A stretch of DNA of 64,000 nt, taken from contig NZ_JAMZFT010000002.1 in assembly GCF_024158125.1 (NCBI RefSeq), forward strand, positions 124,001 to 188,000. Reading direction: 5' to 3'. Numbering within the stretch: the stretch's first letter is position 1; each line of letters begins with the position of its first letter. The position numbers and the translations under genes were made by a program. Source of the DNA: Futiania mangrovi (GTDB lineage Bacteria; Pseudomonadota; Alphaproteobacteria; Futianiales; Futianiaceae). Below, piece after piece: positions 34,879 to 43,116 of this stretch. The notes under the pieces were generated by a model. That model saw only the letters and a list, made by a program, of their open reading frames with translations, ran no database searches and was not told the DNA's origin.

Positions 34879-35583
34879 TCAGAACATGAGCCGCGTACCG
34901 ACGACGAGATAGACCGCATCGTCGTCCTCTCCGGCGGCACGCGCAAGCCTGCGGGTCGCGCCGAACACGCGCTCGTAGTGGACGCCGACATAGGGCGAGA
35001 TCGCCCGGTCCACGAGGTCGTAGCCGAGGCGCGCGCCGATCTCCACCTTCGGCCCCCATGCCCCGAGCCCGATCGCCCGGTCGTCGCGCAGCGGCAGGTC
35101 GACCTCGATGCTCGGCGTCAGGACGATCCGGTTGGTGATGAGGCCCTCGTACTCCACCTCGAACCGGGCGACGGGGCGGTCGGAGACGAAGAGGTCCGCA
35201 TCCACCTCGAACCATTGCGGGGCGAGGCCATGCAGCCCGATCACCCCGTAGAGCCGGTCCGGTCCCTCCGGCGTGTCGGCGCGCACGCCGACCACCGCGT
35301 CGAAGAAATCCGTCACCGGGACCTGCAGGCGAAGCTGGTTCTCCATGGCCTCGAAGGCGTCCTCGTCGAGCGCAAACTCCCCCTCGCTGCGCCAGACGAA
35401 CTTCAGCGCATCGGTCCCCGCGAGCGCGTCGAGATCCCAGGCCAGGAGATCGCTCCCCTCGCCCGCGCGATACTCGAACTGTTCCACCTGCACGCCCCAG
35501 AAGGGGGACTCCGCAAGCGCCGGAGAGGCAACCGCGACGGCGAGCACCGCAGCGAAGCCGGCTGTCCTTGTCATGTATGCCAT
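34879..35583 (-). CDS. copB: Copper resistance protein B
   Basis: The 234-residue outer-membrane protein has a signal peptide ending ALAES. The body is the CopB beta-barrel: FEYRAGEGSDLLAWDLDALA, then DRLYGVIGLHGLAPQWFEVD, RFEVEYEGLITNRIVLTPSI and GVHYERVFGATRRLA, ending in the barrel-type LVVGTRLMF. The Met/His-rich N-terminal extension seen in many CopB proteins is absent. It is 4 nt downstream of copA and acts in periplasmic copper tolerance. Confidence 0.92.
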   Translation of the reverse strand: MAYMTRTAGFAAVLAVAVASPALAESPFWGVQVEQFEYRAGEGSDLLAWDLDALAGTDALKFVWRSEGEFALDEDAFEAMENQLRLQVPVTDFFDAVVGVRADTPEGPDRLYGVIGLHGLAPQWFEVDADLFVSDRPVARFEVEYEGLITNRIVLTPSIEVDLPLRDDRAIGLGAWGPKVEIGARLGYDLVDRAISPYVGVHYERVFGATRRLARAAGEDDDAVYLVVGTRLMF

Positions 35584-35587
35584 CGGC

Positions 35588-37285
35588 TCAGCCCCCCGTC
35601 ACGGCGGCGGAGGACGCGCTCTTTGCCGCGGGGCCGCCCTCGACGATGACCTTGCGCATCATGCCCGCCTCCATGTGATAGGCGAGATGGCAATGGAAGA
35701 CCCATTGCCCGGGCGCGTCGACTTCGGTCTCCATGTAGACGGTGGTGCCGGGCGCGACGCTGACGACATGCTTGACCGGGTTCCACGCGCCGCTGCCATT
35801 GTCGAGGATCGACCACATGCCGTGCAGGTGCATGGGGTGCGTCATCATCGTCTCGTTGACGAACTTGAAGCGGACCCTCTCCCCGTACGTCAGGCGGATG
35901 GGTTCGGAGTCGCCGTGCTTCACGCCGTTGATGGTCCAGAGGTAGCGCTCCATGTTGCCGGTGAGCCGCAACTCGATCTCGCGGGTCGCTTCCCGATGCG
36001 CGTAGAGCGGCTTCTGCGCCTTGAGATCGGCGTAGGAGAGCACCTTGCCGCCGTTCGCCGCCTCGGGCGTCAGGCCGCTACCGGGGGCGTAGAAGGGATC
36101 TCCGCCCGCATCCGCCGCGCCGTGGCCGGCATGGTCCATGTGCCCGTGCGCCGCGCCCTGCATGACGCTTCCGTCCGGCATGGTGTGGGTGCCACCCTGC
36201 ATCGCACCATGGCCCATGTCCCCATGCGCCATCCCCATGTCGGCCATGGTGAGCAGCGGCGGGCTGCGCATCTCCGGCACCTCGGCCTCCATGCCCTCGC
36301 GCGGGGCGAGCGTGCCGCGGGCATAGGCCGTCCGCCCCATGGACTCCGCAAAGATCGTGTAGGCTCGGTCCTCCATCGGCCGGACGATGACGTCATAGGT
36401 CTCGGCCACGGCGATGCGCAGCTCGTCCACGGTCACCGGCTGGACATTGTTCCCGTCCGCCTGCACCACGGTCATCTTCAGGCCGGGGATACGAATGTCG
36501 AAATAGGTCATGGCGGAGGAGTTGATGAAGCGCAGACGCACCCGCTCTCCCGGAGTGAACAGGCCGGTCCAGTTCTGCGCCGGCCCCTTCCCGTTGATGA
36601 GCGGGGTGAAGCCCTGCACATCCTCGATGTCGGTGGGCATCATCCGCATGGAGCCCCAGTCCCCGCGGTCGGCCAGCGCGGCCCCCAGCCCCTTCTCCGC
36701 CGCGTCGCCGAGGAAGTCGAACAGCGTCCGCTGCTGCCGGTTGTAATAGTCCGGCATCATCTTGAGGTTCCGCATGATCCGTGCGCCGGAGTGGGGGTGC
36801 TTGTCGGTCAGCTGCACCACATGGTCCCGGTCGTAGCGGAAGGGCTCGCGCCCCTTCGGCTCGATGATGATGGCGCCATAGGCCCCGTCCGGCTCCTGGA
36901 AGCCGGAATGGCTGTGGAACCAGTAGGTGCCTGCCTGAACGATCGGGAAGCGGTAGGTGAAGGTCTCCCCCGGCGCGATACCTTCGAAGCTCACGCCCGG
37001 AACGCCGTCCTGGTCGAACGGCAGGATCAGCCCGTGCCAGTGGATCGAGGTCTCCTCCGAGAGATTGTTGGTCACGTTGATGGTGACCTCCTCCCCCTCG
37101 CGCCAGCGCAGGATCGTCGGCGTCTGGCTCTTGTTGTAGCCCACGCCCCGCTTCACGAAGTCGCCGGTGTCGATGGCGATCCGGTCGACGGTGATGTCAT
37201 AGGTTCCGGCCATTGCCGCCCCGCCGGGCAGCATGGCCAGCCCGGCCCCGAACGCGGCCGCCCGGACCATTGCGATGGTCGTCAT
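35588..37285 (-). CDS. copA: Multicopper oxidase, copper resistance protein CopA
   Basis: The 565-residue periplasmic oxidase has a signal peptide (cut near AMA/GTY) and the four copper motifs: HWHG (SIHWHGLILPFDQD), HSHSG (TYWFHSHSGFQEPDGAYG), HPMHLHG, and HCHLAYHMEAGM. Between domains 2 and 3 lies a His/Met-rich insert (MADMGMAHGDMGHGAMQGG and MQGAAHGHMDHAGHG) like that of CopA and CueO, which binds extra copper. It oxidises Cu(I) to Cu(II). It is 76 nt after the cupredoxin gene. Confidence 0.95.
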   Translation of the reverse strand: MTTIAMVRAAAFGAGLAMLPGGAAMAGTYDITVDRIAIDTGDFVKRGVGYNKSQTPTILRWREGEEVTINVTNNLSEETSIHWHGLILPFDQDGVPGVSFEGIAPGETFTYRFPIVQAGTYWFHSHSGFQEPDGAYGAIIIEPKGREPFRYDRDHVVQLTDKHPHSGARIMRNLKMMPDYYNRQQRTLFDFLGDAAEKGLGAALADRGDWGSMRMMPTDIEDVQGFTPLINGKGPAQNWTGLFTPGERVRLRFINSSAMTYFDIRIPGLKMTVVQADGNNVQPVTVDELRIAVAETYDVIVRPMEDRAYTIFAESMGRTAYARGTLAPREGMEAEVPEMRSPPLLTMADMGMAHGDMGHGAMQGGTHTMPDGSVMQGAAHGHMDHAGHGAADAGGDPFYAPGSGLTPEAANGGKVLSYADLKAQKPLYAHREATREIELRLTGNMERYLWTINGVKHGDSEPIRLTYGERVRFKFVNETMMTHPMHLHGMWSILDNGSGAWNPVKHVVSVAPGTTVYMETEVDAPGQWVFHCHLAYHMEAGMMRKVIVEGGPAAKSASSAAVTGG

Positions 37286-37361
37286 GTCTTGCTCATCCTG
37301 TGAATGAGGCCGCCGGACACGGGATGCCCATACGGACGCCGGCCCCCGCCTTGCGGCACGC

Positions 37362-37934
37362 TCAGCGATTCATCCGGAAGTCGCCCACCATGCCGGACTC
37401 GTAGTGTCCCGGCACGTTGCAGCCGAACTCCAGCGCGACCTCGCCCGCCGCGGGGAAGGTCCAGACGATCTCGCCTTCCGCGCCGGGTTCCAGCAGCACG
37501 CTGTTGGGCTCCTCGTGCATGCCGTGGCCCATGGTGGCCTGCATGTGACGGGCGGCCTCCATGTCGATGCTGTCGGGCTTCAGGACGCCATGCTCCATCA
37601 TCATCATCATCTCGCCCTGATGAGCGGCGTGCATGGCTGCGGTGCCGATGTTGAACTCGTGTACCAGCGTGCCCGCATTGCGGACCTTGAAGCGGATCGT
37701 CTCCCCCGCCTTCACCGTGATCGTCTCGGGCTCGAAGTAGTTGTCGTGCATCTCGACCTCCACCGTGCGGGTCGCGCTGGCAGCGTCGGCGGGCTGGCCG
37801 ATGTCGACGCCCCCGCCGTGGCCGTGGCCGTGGCCGCCGGCGTGCTTGCCCGCGGCGAGCGCAGGCGCGCCCAGAAGCAGGGTGAGGGAGACCAGTGCGG
37901 GCACAAGGGCCCGGCGTGCTGTCGGATAGCTCAT
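37362..37934 (-). CDS. Periplasmic cupredoxin family copper-binding protein
   Basis: ATG 37934 (MSYPTARRALVPALVSLTLL) gives 190 residues with a signal peptide ending ALAAGKH, followed by a His/Gly-rich tract (HAGGHGHGHGGG). The cupredoxin domain has strands EMHDNYFEPETITVKAGETI, the first His ligand in GTLVHEFNIG, and the C-terminal loop FGCNVPGHYESGM with Cys, His and Met ligands. A Met-rich insert (EMMMMMEHG) lies between. It is probably a periplasmic Cu carrier. It is the gene before copA. Confidence 0.9.
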   Translation of the reverse strand: MSYPTARRALVPALVSLTLLLGAPALAAGKHAGGHGHGHGGGVDIGQPADAASATRTVEVEMHDNYFEPETITVKAGETIRFKVRNAGTLVHEFNIGTAAMHAAHQGEMMMMMEHGVLKPDSIDMEAARHMQATMGHGMHEEPNSVLLEPGAEGEIVWTFPAAGEVALEFGCNVPGHYESGMVGDFRMNR

Positions 37935-38031
37935 GGTGTTCACCTTCGAAGATATCGGGTCGGGAGTGGTGCGCACACCGCCGCACGCTGCCCAGTTGGC
38001 GGGGCGCGAGGCAGGTGCGGGTCCGGTATCT

Positions 38032-38373
38032 TCAGAGGCGCGGTGGCGGCGTGTCCGTCTCGTGCGGCAAGCCCGCTGCAGGAACGCTCTCGGCGGGCCG
38101 CAGCACGAGGATGCGGGGGCTGCTACGCCCGATGCTGACCGGCGCCACGTCGCGGATGCCCGTGATGCAATGGCCCATGGTCATGGCGCAACTTCCGGCG
38201 GGATCGCCCGGAAGCTGGTGCCCATGGCCTGCGTCGCCATGCTCATGCACATGCCCGGATACGGCCGCATGGGCCTCACCTGTCCCAGGCGCACTCCCCA
38301 TGCCGCCCGGCAGCGCCAGCACGGCGGCCAGCACGAAGAGAGCGGTCATCAGGATGCGAACGAATCTCTGCAT
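38032..38373 (-). CDS. Small secreted or membrane-anchored His-rich protein
   Basis: ATG 38373 (MQRFVRILMTALFVLAAVLA) gives 113 residues: an N-terminal hydrophobic segment, a His-rich patch (HVHEHGDAGHGHQLPG), then SCAMTMGHCITGIRDV with two Cys and Met residues, suitable for copper. An ATG three codons upstream (38382) falls inside the predicted -10 box of the MerR-type promoter, so 38373 is preferred and the message may be leaderless. No family recognised. It starts the copper operon. Confidence 0.6.
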   Translation of the reverse strand: MQRFVRILMTALFVLAAVLALPGGMGSAPGTGEAHAAVSGHVHEHGDAGHGHQLPGDPAGSCAMTMGHCITGIRDVAPVSIGRSSPRILVLRPAESVPAAGLPHETDTPPPRL

Positions 38374-38379
38374 GGAGAT

Positions 38380-38410
38380 CAAATGGAACTTCCACCTGGA
38401 GAAAGGTCAA
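38380..38410 (-). promoter_or_regulatory. MerR/CueR-type promoter of the copper operon
   Basis: On the minus strand TTGACC (38410-38405) is followed after 19 nt by CATTTG (38385-38380) with a partial dyad between: TTGACCTTTC-N7-GGAAGTTCCA, 7 of 10 arm positions matching. The long 19-nt spacer and ACCTT...GGAAG dyad are typical of MerR-family metal-activated promoters such as CueR sites. Confidence 0.6.
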
Positions 38411-38482
38411 GCGTCGTCGGATAAATCTGGCACGGCGGCATCCGGAAACAAGCCCCCGGCGTTGTCAGCGGATGCCAGCCGC

Positions 38483-38812
38483 TCAGACCAGACGCCTGCG
38501 CCGTTCCTCGTATTCCTCATGGTCGATCTCGCCGCGGGCGTAGCGCTCCTGCAGGATCGACAGGGCGCGGGACACGTCGCTCTCCCGCCGCCCCGCACCG
38601 AAGTCCAGGCCCGCCAGCCTCAGCGCCACGACGATTGCCGCGACCAGCAGCCCGACGAACAGCAGCATCATGATCGGGCCGACAAACCATCCGCCCCAGG
38701 ACATCATGTCGCCGTGCCGGTAGTAATTGTCTCCCGGTGCGGCTGCGGCCACTTCGCTCGTTGCGAATAACAAGGCCGTTGTCGTGAACAGGTAACGCGT
38801 TCCTTTTGCCAT
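38483..38812 (-). CDS. Small membrane protein with SHOCT domain
   Basis: ATG 38812 (MAKGTRYLFTTTALLFATSE) gives 109 residues: a signal-like segment, a linker (NYYRHGDMMSWGGWFVG), one membrane helix (IMMLLFVGLLVAAIVVALRL) and a C-terminal SHOCT helix pair (ALSILQERYARGEIDHEEYE). SHOCT proteins are small and of unknown function, often near metal transporters. It is divergent from the CDF exporter gene with a shared MerR-type dyad at 38864. Confidence 0.82.
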   Translation of the reverse strand: MAKGTRYLFTTTALLFATSEVAAAAPGDNYYRHGDMMSWGGWFVGPIMMLLFVGLLVAAIVVALRLAGLDFGAGRRESDVSRALSILQERYARGEIDHEEYEERRRRLV

Positions 38813-38863
38813 CGTCGCTTCTCCTTCTCTTCTGTTGGGACATGAAGGGTTGAAAGCGGACGC

Positions 38864-38900
38864 CATCCTTGACCCTCCTGTGGCTGGAAGGTCAAGGATG
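38864..38900. promoter_or_regulatory. Near-perfect 37-bp MerR-type dyad, promoter in both directions
   Basis: Arms CATCCTTGACCCTCC (38864-38878) and GGAAGGTCAAGGATG (38886-38900) match at 14 of 15 positions around a 7-nt centre. Each strand has TTGACC, a 19-nt spacer and AAGGAT, so the same dyad can drive the CDF-DUF302 genes (plus) and the SHOCT gene (minus). The 19-nt spacer is the mark of MerR-family activators (CueR, ZntR). No such gene is in the window. Confidence 0.75.
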
Positions 38901-38990
38901 TGAAGTGGCAACGGCCGGACGCTTCGCATGCGGGCATCTTTCCGGTGGCTGGATCGCCCGTCCGGCCGGGGCGGCCTGGAGGGACTGGAC

Positions 38991-39935
38991 ATGGCCGACC
39001 ACGCCGACCACGGAATGATGATGCACGACGGCGGAAATTCCCGCGCGTTGAGCGTCTCCGCGTGGCTCACCGGCGTCTATTTCGTCGTGGAATTCGGCAT
39101 CGGGCTCTACACCGGCTCGGTCGCCGTGATGTCGGACGCGTTTCATACCTTCTCGGCGGTGGGCGGCGTTCTCGTCGCCATCGTCGCCGCGCGCATCGCG
39201 CGCCGCCCGGCGGACGAGATGAAGACGTTCGGCTGGTACAGGGCGGAGATCGCCGGCGCACTGGTGAACGGTGGTTTTCTGCTCGTCATGGCGCTCGTCG
39301 TGATCGTGATGGGCGCCATGCGCCTGCGCCATCCCATCGACCTGCCCACGGCCCCGATGCTGATTGCGGCAGCGGGCGGTCTGGTCACGGAGGTCGTCTC
39401 GCTCGCCCTCCTCTATCGCCGGCAGGGCAGCGACCTGAACCTGAAGGGCGCCTTCTGGCACATCGTCCAGACCTTCGTGGGCAGCCTCCTCATCATCGTG
39501 ACGGCGGTCGTGATCGCGCTGACGGATTTTCTGCTGATCGACCCGCTTCTGGGGATCGCCTTTGGTCTCGTGCTGCTCTGGGCAAGCTGGGGCATCCTGC
39601 GCGACGCCCTCCACCTGCTGATGGAGGGCACGCCGCCGGGCGTCAGCCTTTCGGACATCGTCTCGGCGCTGAGGGAACTGCCCGGCGTCGCGGACGTTCA
39701 CCACGTCCACGCCTGGGGGCTGACCAGCGGCAAGCACGTCTTCTCGGCGCACCTGCGCACGGCAGGCAAAGACGACCCGCAAAAGACCCTCGCGAAGGCG
39801 CACCGGATGCTCAAGACGCGGTACGGGTTCTTCTTCGTCACGCTTCAGGTGGAGACGGCGTGCCTCGACGAAAGCGGCGCAGAGGCCATCGACGTCGTCC
39901 TGCCCGGCGCACCCGGTCAACCAACGGCACGCTGA
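38991..39935 (+). CDS. Cation diffusion facilitator (CDF) metal exporter
   Basis: ATG 38991 with GGAGG upstream gives 314 residues. Six membrane segments are visible (SVSAWLTGVYFVVEFGIGLY first), with the metal-binding HxxxD-type pairs of CDF proteins: SVAVMSDAFHTFSAV in segment 2 and SLALLYRRQ and FWHIVQTFVG later. The N-terminus is His-rich (MADHADHGMMMHDGG). The C-terminal ferredoxin-like domain (GVADVHHVHAWGLTSGKHVF) is complete. It exports Zn, Co, Cd or a similar divalent ion by proton exchange; the ion is not decided by sequence. Confidence 0.92.
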   Translation: MADHADHGMMMHDGGNSRALSVSAWLTGVYFVVEFGIGLYTGSVAVMSDAFHTFSAVGGVLVAIVAARIARRPADEMKTFGWYRAEIAGALVNGGFLLVMALVVIVMGAMRLRHPIDLPTAPMLIAAAGGLVTEVVSLALLYRRQGSDLNLKGAFWHIVQTFVGSLLIIVTAVVIALTDFLLIDPLLGIAFGLVLLWASWGILRDALHLLMEGTPPGVSLSDIVSALRELPGVADVHHVHAWGLTSGKHVFSAHLRTAGKDDPQKTLAKAHRMLKTRYGFFFVTLQVETACLDESGAEAIDVVLPGAPGQPTAR

Positions 39936-39957
39936 CAAAAAGGAAGGGAACAATCCG

Positions 39958-40344
39958 ATGAGCTACACCATCGACCGGACCATCGGCGGCGCAAGCCTCG
40001 ACGATGTGGACGAACGGACCCGGCAGGCGCTCTCCGACGCAGGCTTCGGTGTCCTGACCGAGATCGACGTGCGTGCGACGATGAAGAAGAAACTCGACCG
40101 CGACATGGCCGGCTACCGGATTCTCGGGGCGTGCAATCCGAAGATGGCGTGGGAGGCATTGGGTCTGGAGCCGCGCGTCGGCGCGATGCTGCCCTGCAAC
40201 GTCATCCTGAGGGAGGTGGACGGCGGCGTCGAGGTCAGCGCCGTCGACCCCGTCGCCTCCATGTCCGCCATCGACAATCCGGACCTGAAGCGTGTCGCCG
40301 GCGATGTCAGGGACATGCTGGCGGATGCAGTCGCGAAGATCTGA
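39958..40344 (+). CDS. DUF302 domain protein
   Basis: The 128-residue protein has no signal peptide and is a DUF302 domain: SYTIDRTIGGASLDDVDERT, GFGVLTEIDVRATMKKKLDR, YRILGACNPKMAWEALGLEP and LPCNVILREVDGGVEVSAVD. The two conserved Cys (GACNP, LPCNV) suggest metal or redox use, unproven. It is 22 nt after the CDF gene with a GGAAGGGAA ribosome site; DUF302 genes often accompany metal stress operons. Confidence 0.88.
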   Translation: MSYTIDRTIGGASLDDVDERTRQALSDAGFGVLTEIDVRATMKKKLDRDMAGYRILGACNPKMAWEALGLEPRVGAMLPCNVILREVDGGVEVSAVDPVASMSAIDNPDLKRVAGDVRDMLADAVAKI

Positions 40345-40379
40345 GGCGGCTGTCAGAGGCGCTTGCCAATGCAGACGGT

Positions 40380-40790
40380 ATGTCGCCGCTGGACGACTGT
40401 GATGGTCACTTCGCCGGTGTTGCGGCCGGAAACGCGGTGGCACTTCCCCGCCTTGCGCACACTGCGCCCATCGGTTCGGAAGCCTCAACCTTCAGCGCTC
40501 AGCACCAGCGCGGAGCCACGGTCGACCTGTCGGACTTCCTCGGCGCCGGCGTCATACTCGACTTCTGCAGGCTCTGGTGTGCCGTCTGCCAGACGTTCTA
40601 CTCCGCGGTCTATCCGGTCGCCCCTGGAAAGGATCTGATCCTGCCGATGGTATTGGAAAAACGGGTCCGGTGCCGCGAGGGCGCAGAGCATCGCGCAGGC
40701 ATGGTCGTCGTTGTCAGGTGTGCCGCAGCAGGTCAGCCCTCTCCGCCGTGGCGCGCCTGGAACTCCTTGCTGCTGTTGGTCATCGGATAG
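40380..40790 (+). pseudogene. Remnant of a thioredoxin/TlpA-like gene
   Basis: Within a 136-residue frame, residues from about 25 on read APIGSEASTFSAQHQRGATV, then DLSDFLGAGVILDFCRLWCAVCQTF. That is the start and CxxC active site (here WCAVC) of a TlpA-like thioredoxin (consensus: [22 protein letters not shown]). After about residue 60 the thioredoxin pattern is lost, and the frame runs into the 3' end of the opposite sulfotransferase gene. No good start or ribosome site is present. It is best read as a decayed gene after DUF302. Confidence 0.5.
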
Positions 40791-41365
40791 GGGTTATCGG
40801 GTTCCGGGACGCCGAGAAAGGCGCACAGCGGGCCCCATCCGCTGCCTGTCTCGTAAACCAGGAGCCGCTCAGGGGAGATCGTGTCCCGCACTTCCTTCGT
40901 ATGGGCCTTGAAGACCGCAATCGCGTGCTCCCTGTCGTCGATGCGTCCGTCGAAGATGTCCTGGACGATGAAGCGGCCGCACATCTCGGCAATTGCGTTC
41001 ATGTGCGGATGCGCGTGCTTTCCGCGCATCGTCGTCATGAAGGGCCCTATGGTCGCCTGAACACTGTCGAACCAGTCATCCGGGGCGCGGACGCTGAGGA
41101 TCACCCTGGCGTCGGGATAGTGTTCGGCAAGCTGCCGCCAGTATGCGGCGCCTGGCCAATCCACCTGCGCGCGATACCCCTTGAATGCCTCGTCCCAATC
41201 CACCTTCTCCCCGCGCGCGGCAGCTTCCCAGGCGGGCAGCTGTTCGGGGTTGTCGCGCACTTCGAACATGTGATGGCAGGGGCCGAAGCCAAGGCGCTCC
41301 AGCGCCAGTCTCAGCGAATTGGTTCCCGTGCGGCCGAAACCGGCCCCGATGACTTCCAGCGCCAT
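40733..41365 (-). CDS. Sulfotransferase family protein
   Basis: ATG 41365 (MALEVIGAGFGRTGTNSLRL) gives 210 residues. The PAPS-binding 5'-phosphosulfate loop GAGFGRTGTNSLRLALE and the 3'-phosphate region ILSVRAPDDWFDSVQATIGP are clear; PCHHMFEV and the late ETGSGWGPLCAFLGVPEPD are typical of the P-loop sulfotransferase_4/17-like proteins found in many marine bacteria. It is probably cytosolic; the acceptor is unknown. Confidence 0.85.
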   Translation of the reverse strand: MALEVIGAGFGRTGTNSLRLALERLGFGPCHHMFEVRDNPEQLPAWEAAARGEKVDWDEAFKGYRAQVDWPGAAYWRQLAEHYPDARVILSVRAPDDWFDSVQATIGPFMTTMRGKHAHPHMNAIAEMCGRFIVQDIFDGRIDDREHAIAVFKAHTKEVRDTISPERLLVYETGSGWGPLCAFLGVPEPDNPYPMTNSSKEFQARHGGEG

Positions 41366-41681
41366 GGCATCCCTCGCATGTGAAGCCGGGCTGCAGATGG
41401 AGGGACGCGGAGAAGCGTTCCCCGAAGCCGCCTCGCCGCAATCAGCTTGGCACCACGAACCGCGGCAGGCAATGAAGCATATTGCATCCTCTCCTGGGCC
41501 GCGCAGCAGATCCTCGACATTTCGGAGCGAGAGCGGGAACCGGACGTACATCATCACAGCTAGGCGGATGACCTCGGGCGACGTCTTGAGACAGCCGAAG
41601 GGGCCTAGGCATTGACCGTGGCCAGGGTCACCGTTTGCCCCCTCAACGCATTTTCCCCTGGCAGCTTCCTCGCCGCCCCCC
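41366..41681. other. Intergenic stretch, no gene seen
   Basis: The 316 nt between the sulfotransferase start and the 3' end of the next gene (both on the minus strand) contain an open frame in phase with the sulfotransferase up to 41557, but its N-terminal extension resembles no family. No promoter was identified. Confidence 0.35.
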
Positions 41682-42449
41682 TCAAAGCGGCTGGGGCACC
41701 GCGGACGTCCGAAGATTCAGGCCGTTTCTCACAGCCGTCCGCAAGAAGGATTCCGTCATCATCGCGATGTCGTTCGACCAGAAGAGCTTTTCTCCGGGCG
41801 ACAGGATGAAGTCGTCCCCGCAGTCGATTGCCATCCAGATCGCCACAAGCGGCTCGCCGTCGACCGTGGCGCGTTGGCAGTTGACTTCATAGCCGACCTT
41901 CTCGGCACCCTGCAGTGTGATCGAGAAGACGTCTTGCCGCAGCCACTCGCTGAAACTCGCGCTCGGCTGCCTCTGCGAATAGCTCTGGAAGCCAGCGTTG
42001 CCCGGATCCTCTCCGATGAAATGGATGACCAGCAATCGCTTGACGTTCAGGCCGATCCACACCCGGTACGTTTCCGATCCGAAACGGAGTTCGAAAAGCT
42101 TTCCGAAGATGTCGATGTCGCTCAGCGGCCGCGCCTGGCAACGGACACCATCGAGCACGATCCGTGACAGGCGGGACGGAAGGATGGATGTCAGAAAGTC
42201 CTCGGACTTTCGCTCGATCTGCGAAACGTCCGTTCCCATTTCAGCGAAGACCACGATCAATCCCACGAAGAAGATCGTGATGGTCGACTGGGCCAACGAC
42301 AACGAGATCAGGACAAGATCCGTCTTTCCGTCCTGTCCGATAAAGCGGAGCGCGACAACAATCGACGTCGCCAAGACGAACCCGAGCAGCAGTACGAGCA
42401 GGGCCTTTGCCCATCTGGGGACGGAAATGATCTGGCGACGATCAATCAT
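41682..42449 (-). CDS. Unknown membrane protein with soluble C-terminal domain
   Basis: ATG 42449 (MIDRRQIISVPRWAKALLVL) gives 255 residues. Two membrane segments (ALLVLLLGFVLATSIVVALR, about 15-35, and STITIFFVGLIVVFAEMGTD, about 55-75) precede a soluble domain of about 165 residues (LFELRFGSETYRVWIGLNVK, LIVIHFIGED-type strand LLVIHFIGEDPGNAG, EGEPLVAIWMAIDCGDDFIL-like end). No family recognised. Codon use is less GC-rich than neighbours, with more TTC/GAA/ATC-type mixes, suggesting a transferred gene. Confidence 0.55.
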   Translation of the reverse strand: MIDRRQIISVPRWAKALLVLLLGFVLATSIVVALRFIGQDGKTDLVLISLSLAQSTITIFFVGLIVVFAEMGTDVSQIERKSEDFLTSILPSRLSRIVLDGVRCQARPLSDIDIFGKLFELRFGSETYRVWIGLNVKRLLVIHFIGEDPGNAGFQSYSQRQPSASFSEWLRQDVFSITLQGAEKVGYEVNCQRATVDGEPLVAIWMAIDCGDDFILSPGEKLFWSNDIAMMTESFLRTAVRNGLNLRTSAVPQPL

Positions 42450-43116
42450 GGCGCGGCACCTGCCCGGAACAGAACCTGAGCAACTGTTTCCAGGGGAACG
42501 GATGAGTCCGGCGCCCAAGTCTAGGGCTGGCGCCTGGAGCCAATATCGCCTTGTTCTGCTTGTGCATCAATCCCTGAAGGGTAGCATATCAGCTGCCGCC
42601 GATACCGCCATTTCCCTCTGACATCACCACTTGAAGGCGACCATACCCATTTTTTGCAGTTTCATGACTGTTTTCCCCACCGGATCGATGGTGTGGGGCC
42701 GCTTCTGATCGCGCTTGCTGCCATACACACAATGACGCGGAAACAGCGGCCGTGGCGCGGCGTGTGGCCGAAGCATGTGCAGGCGAGATTGGCACGCTCG
42801 GACATCAGGCGGTCCTTCAGGAAGGGGAGCGGCGCGCTGGTTTCGAGTGAGTAGCAGTTGCCCCATCAGAGGATGAACCAAGACTGACCCTCCTGGGCAT
42901 TGCCCCGCACCTTGAAGGTTCCACCCCCTTTTCCGCCAAGAGGGTTATTTCCTGCGACACTTCGGACGCCCGCATGTCGACCGCTCGCAGGGGTCGGATT
43001 AGTTCTTTCTAACTCCAGCACGCGACCTCATACCGGAGTATGATGCACAGCACAGAGACCAGTTGAGGCCCGCCTCTCACGACGGGCGAGCCAGCTGATG
43101 GGGGAGGAAGGCGGGA
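42450..43116. other. 667-nt stretch without a recognised gene
   Basis: Between the unknown membrane protein and the glutamine-synthetase-like gene no frame shows a family signature. Short overlapping frames on the minus strand (42589-42881) could be leftovers of a decayed gene. A dyad at 43028-43043 lies near its right end. The stretch has lower GC patches than the flanks. Confidence 0.4.
43028..43043. promoter_or_regulatory. Dyad upstream of the GS-like gene
   Basis: TCATAC-CGGA-GTATGA is a perfect 6-bp inverted repeat with a 4-nt spacer, 74 nt before the GS-like start. It is a candidate operator for the GS-alcohol dehydrogenase operon. Confidence 0.4.

Noticed and set aside
35273-37303. 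676-residue plus-strand frame opposite copB-copA
   Set aside because: CopA and CopB on the other strand carry all family motifs; this frame has none.
42589-42881. IS-element transposase remnant on the minus strand
   Set aside because: Frames here lack a DDE or other transposase motif and no inverted terminal repeats or target duplications were found.
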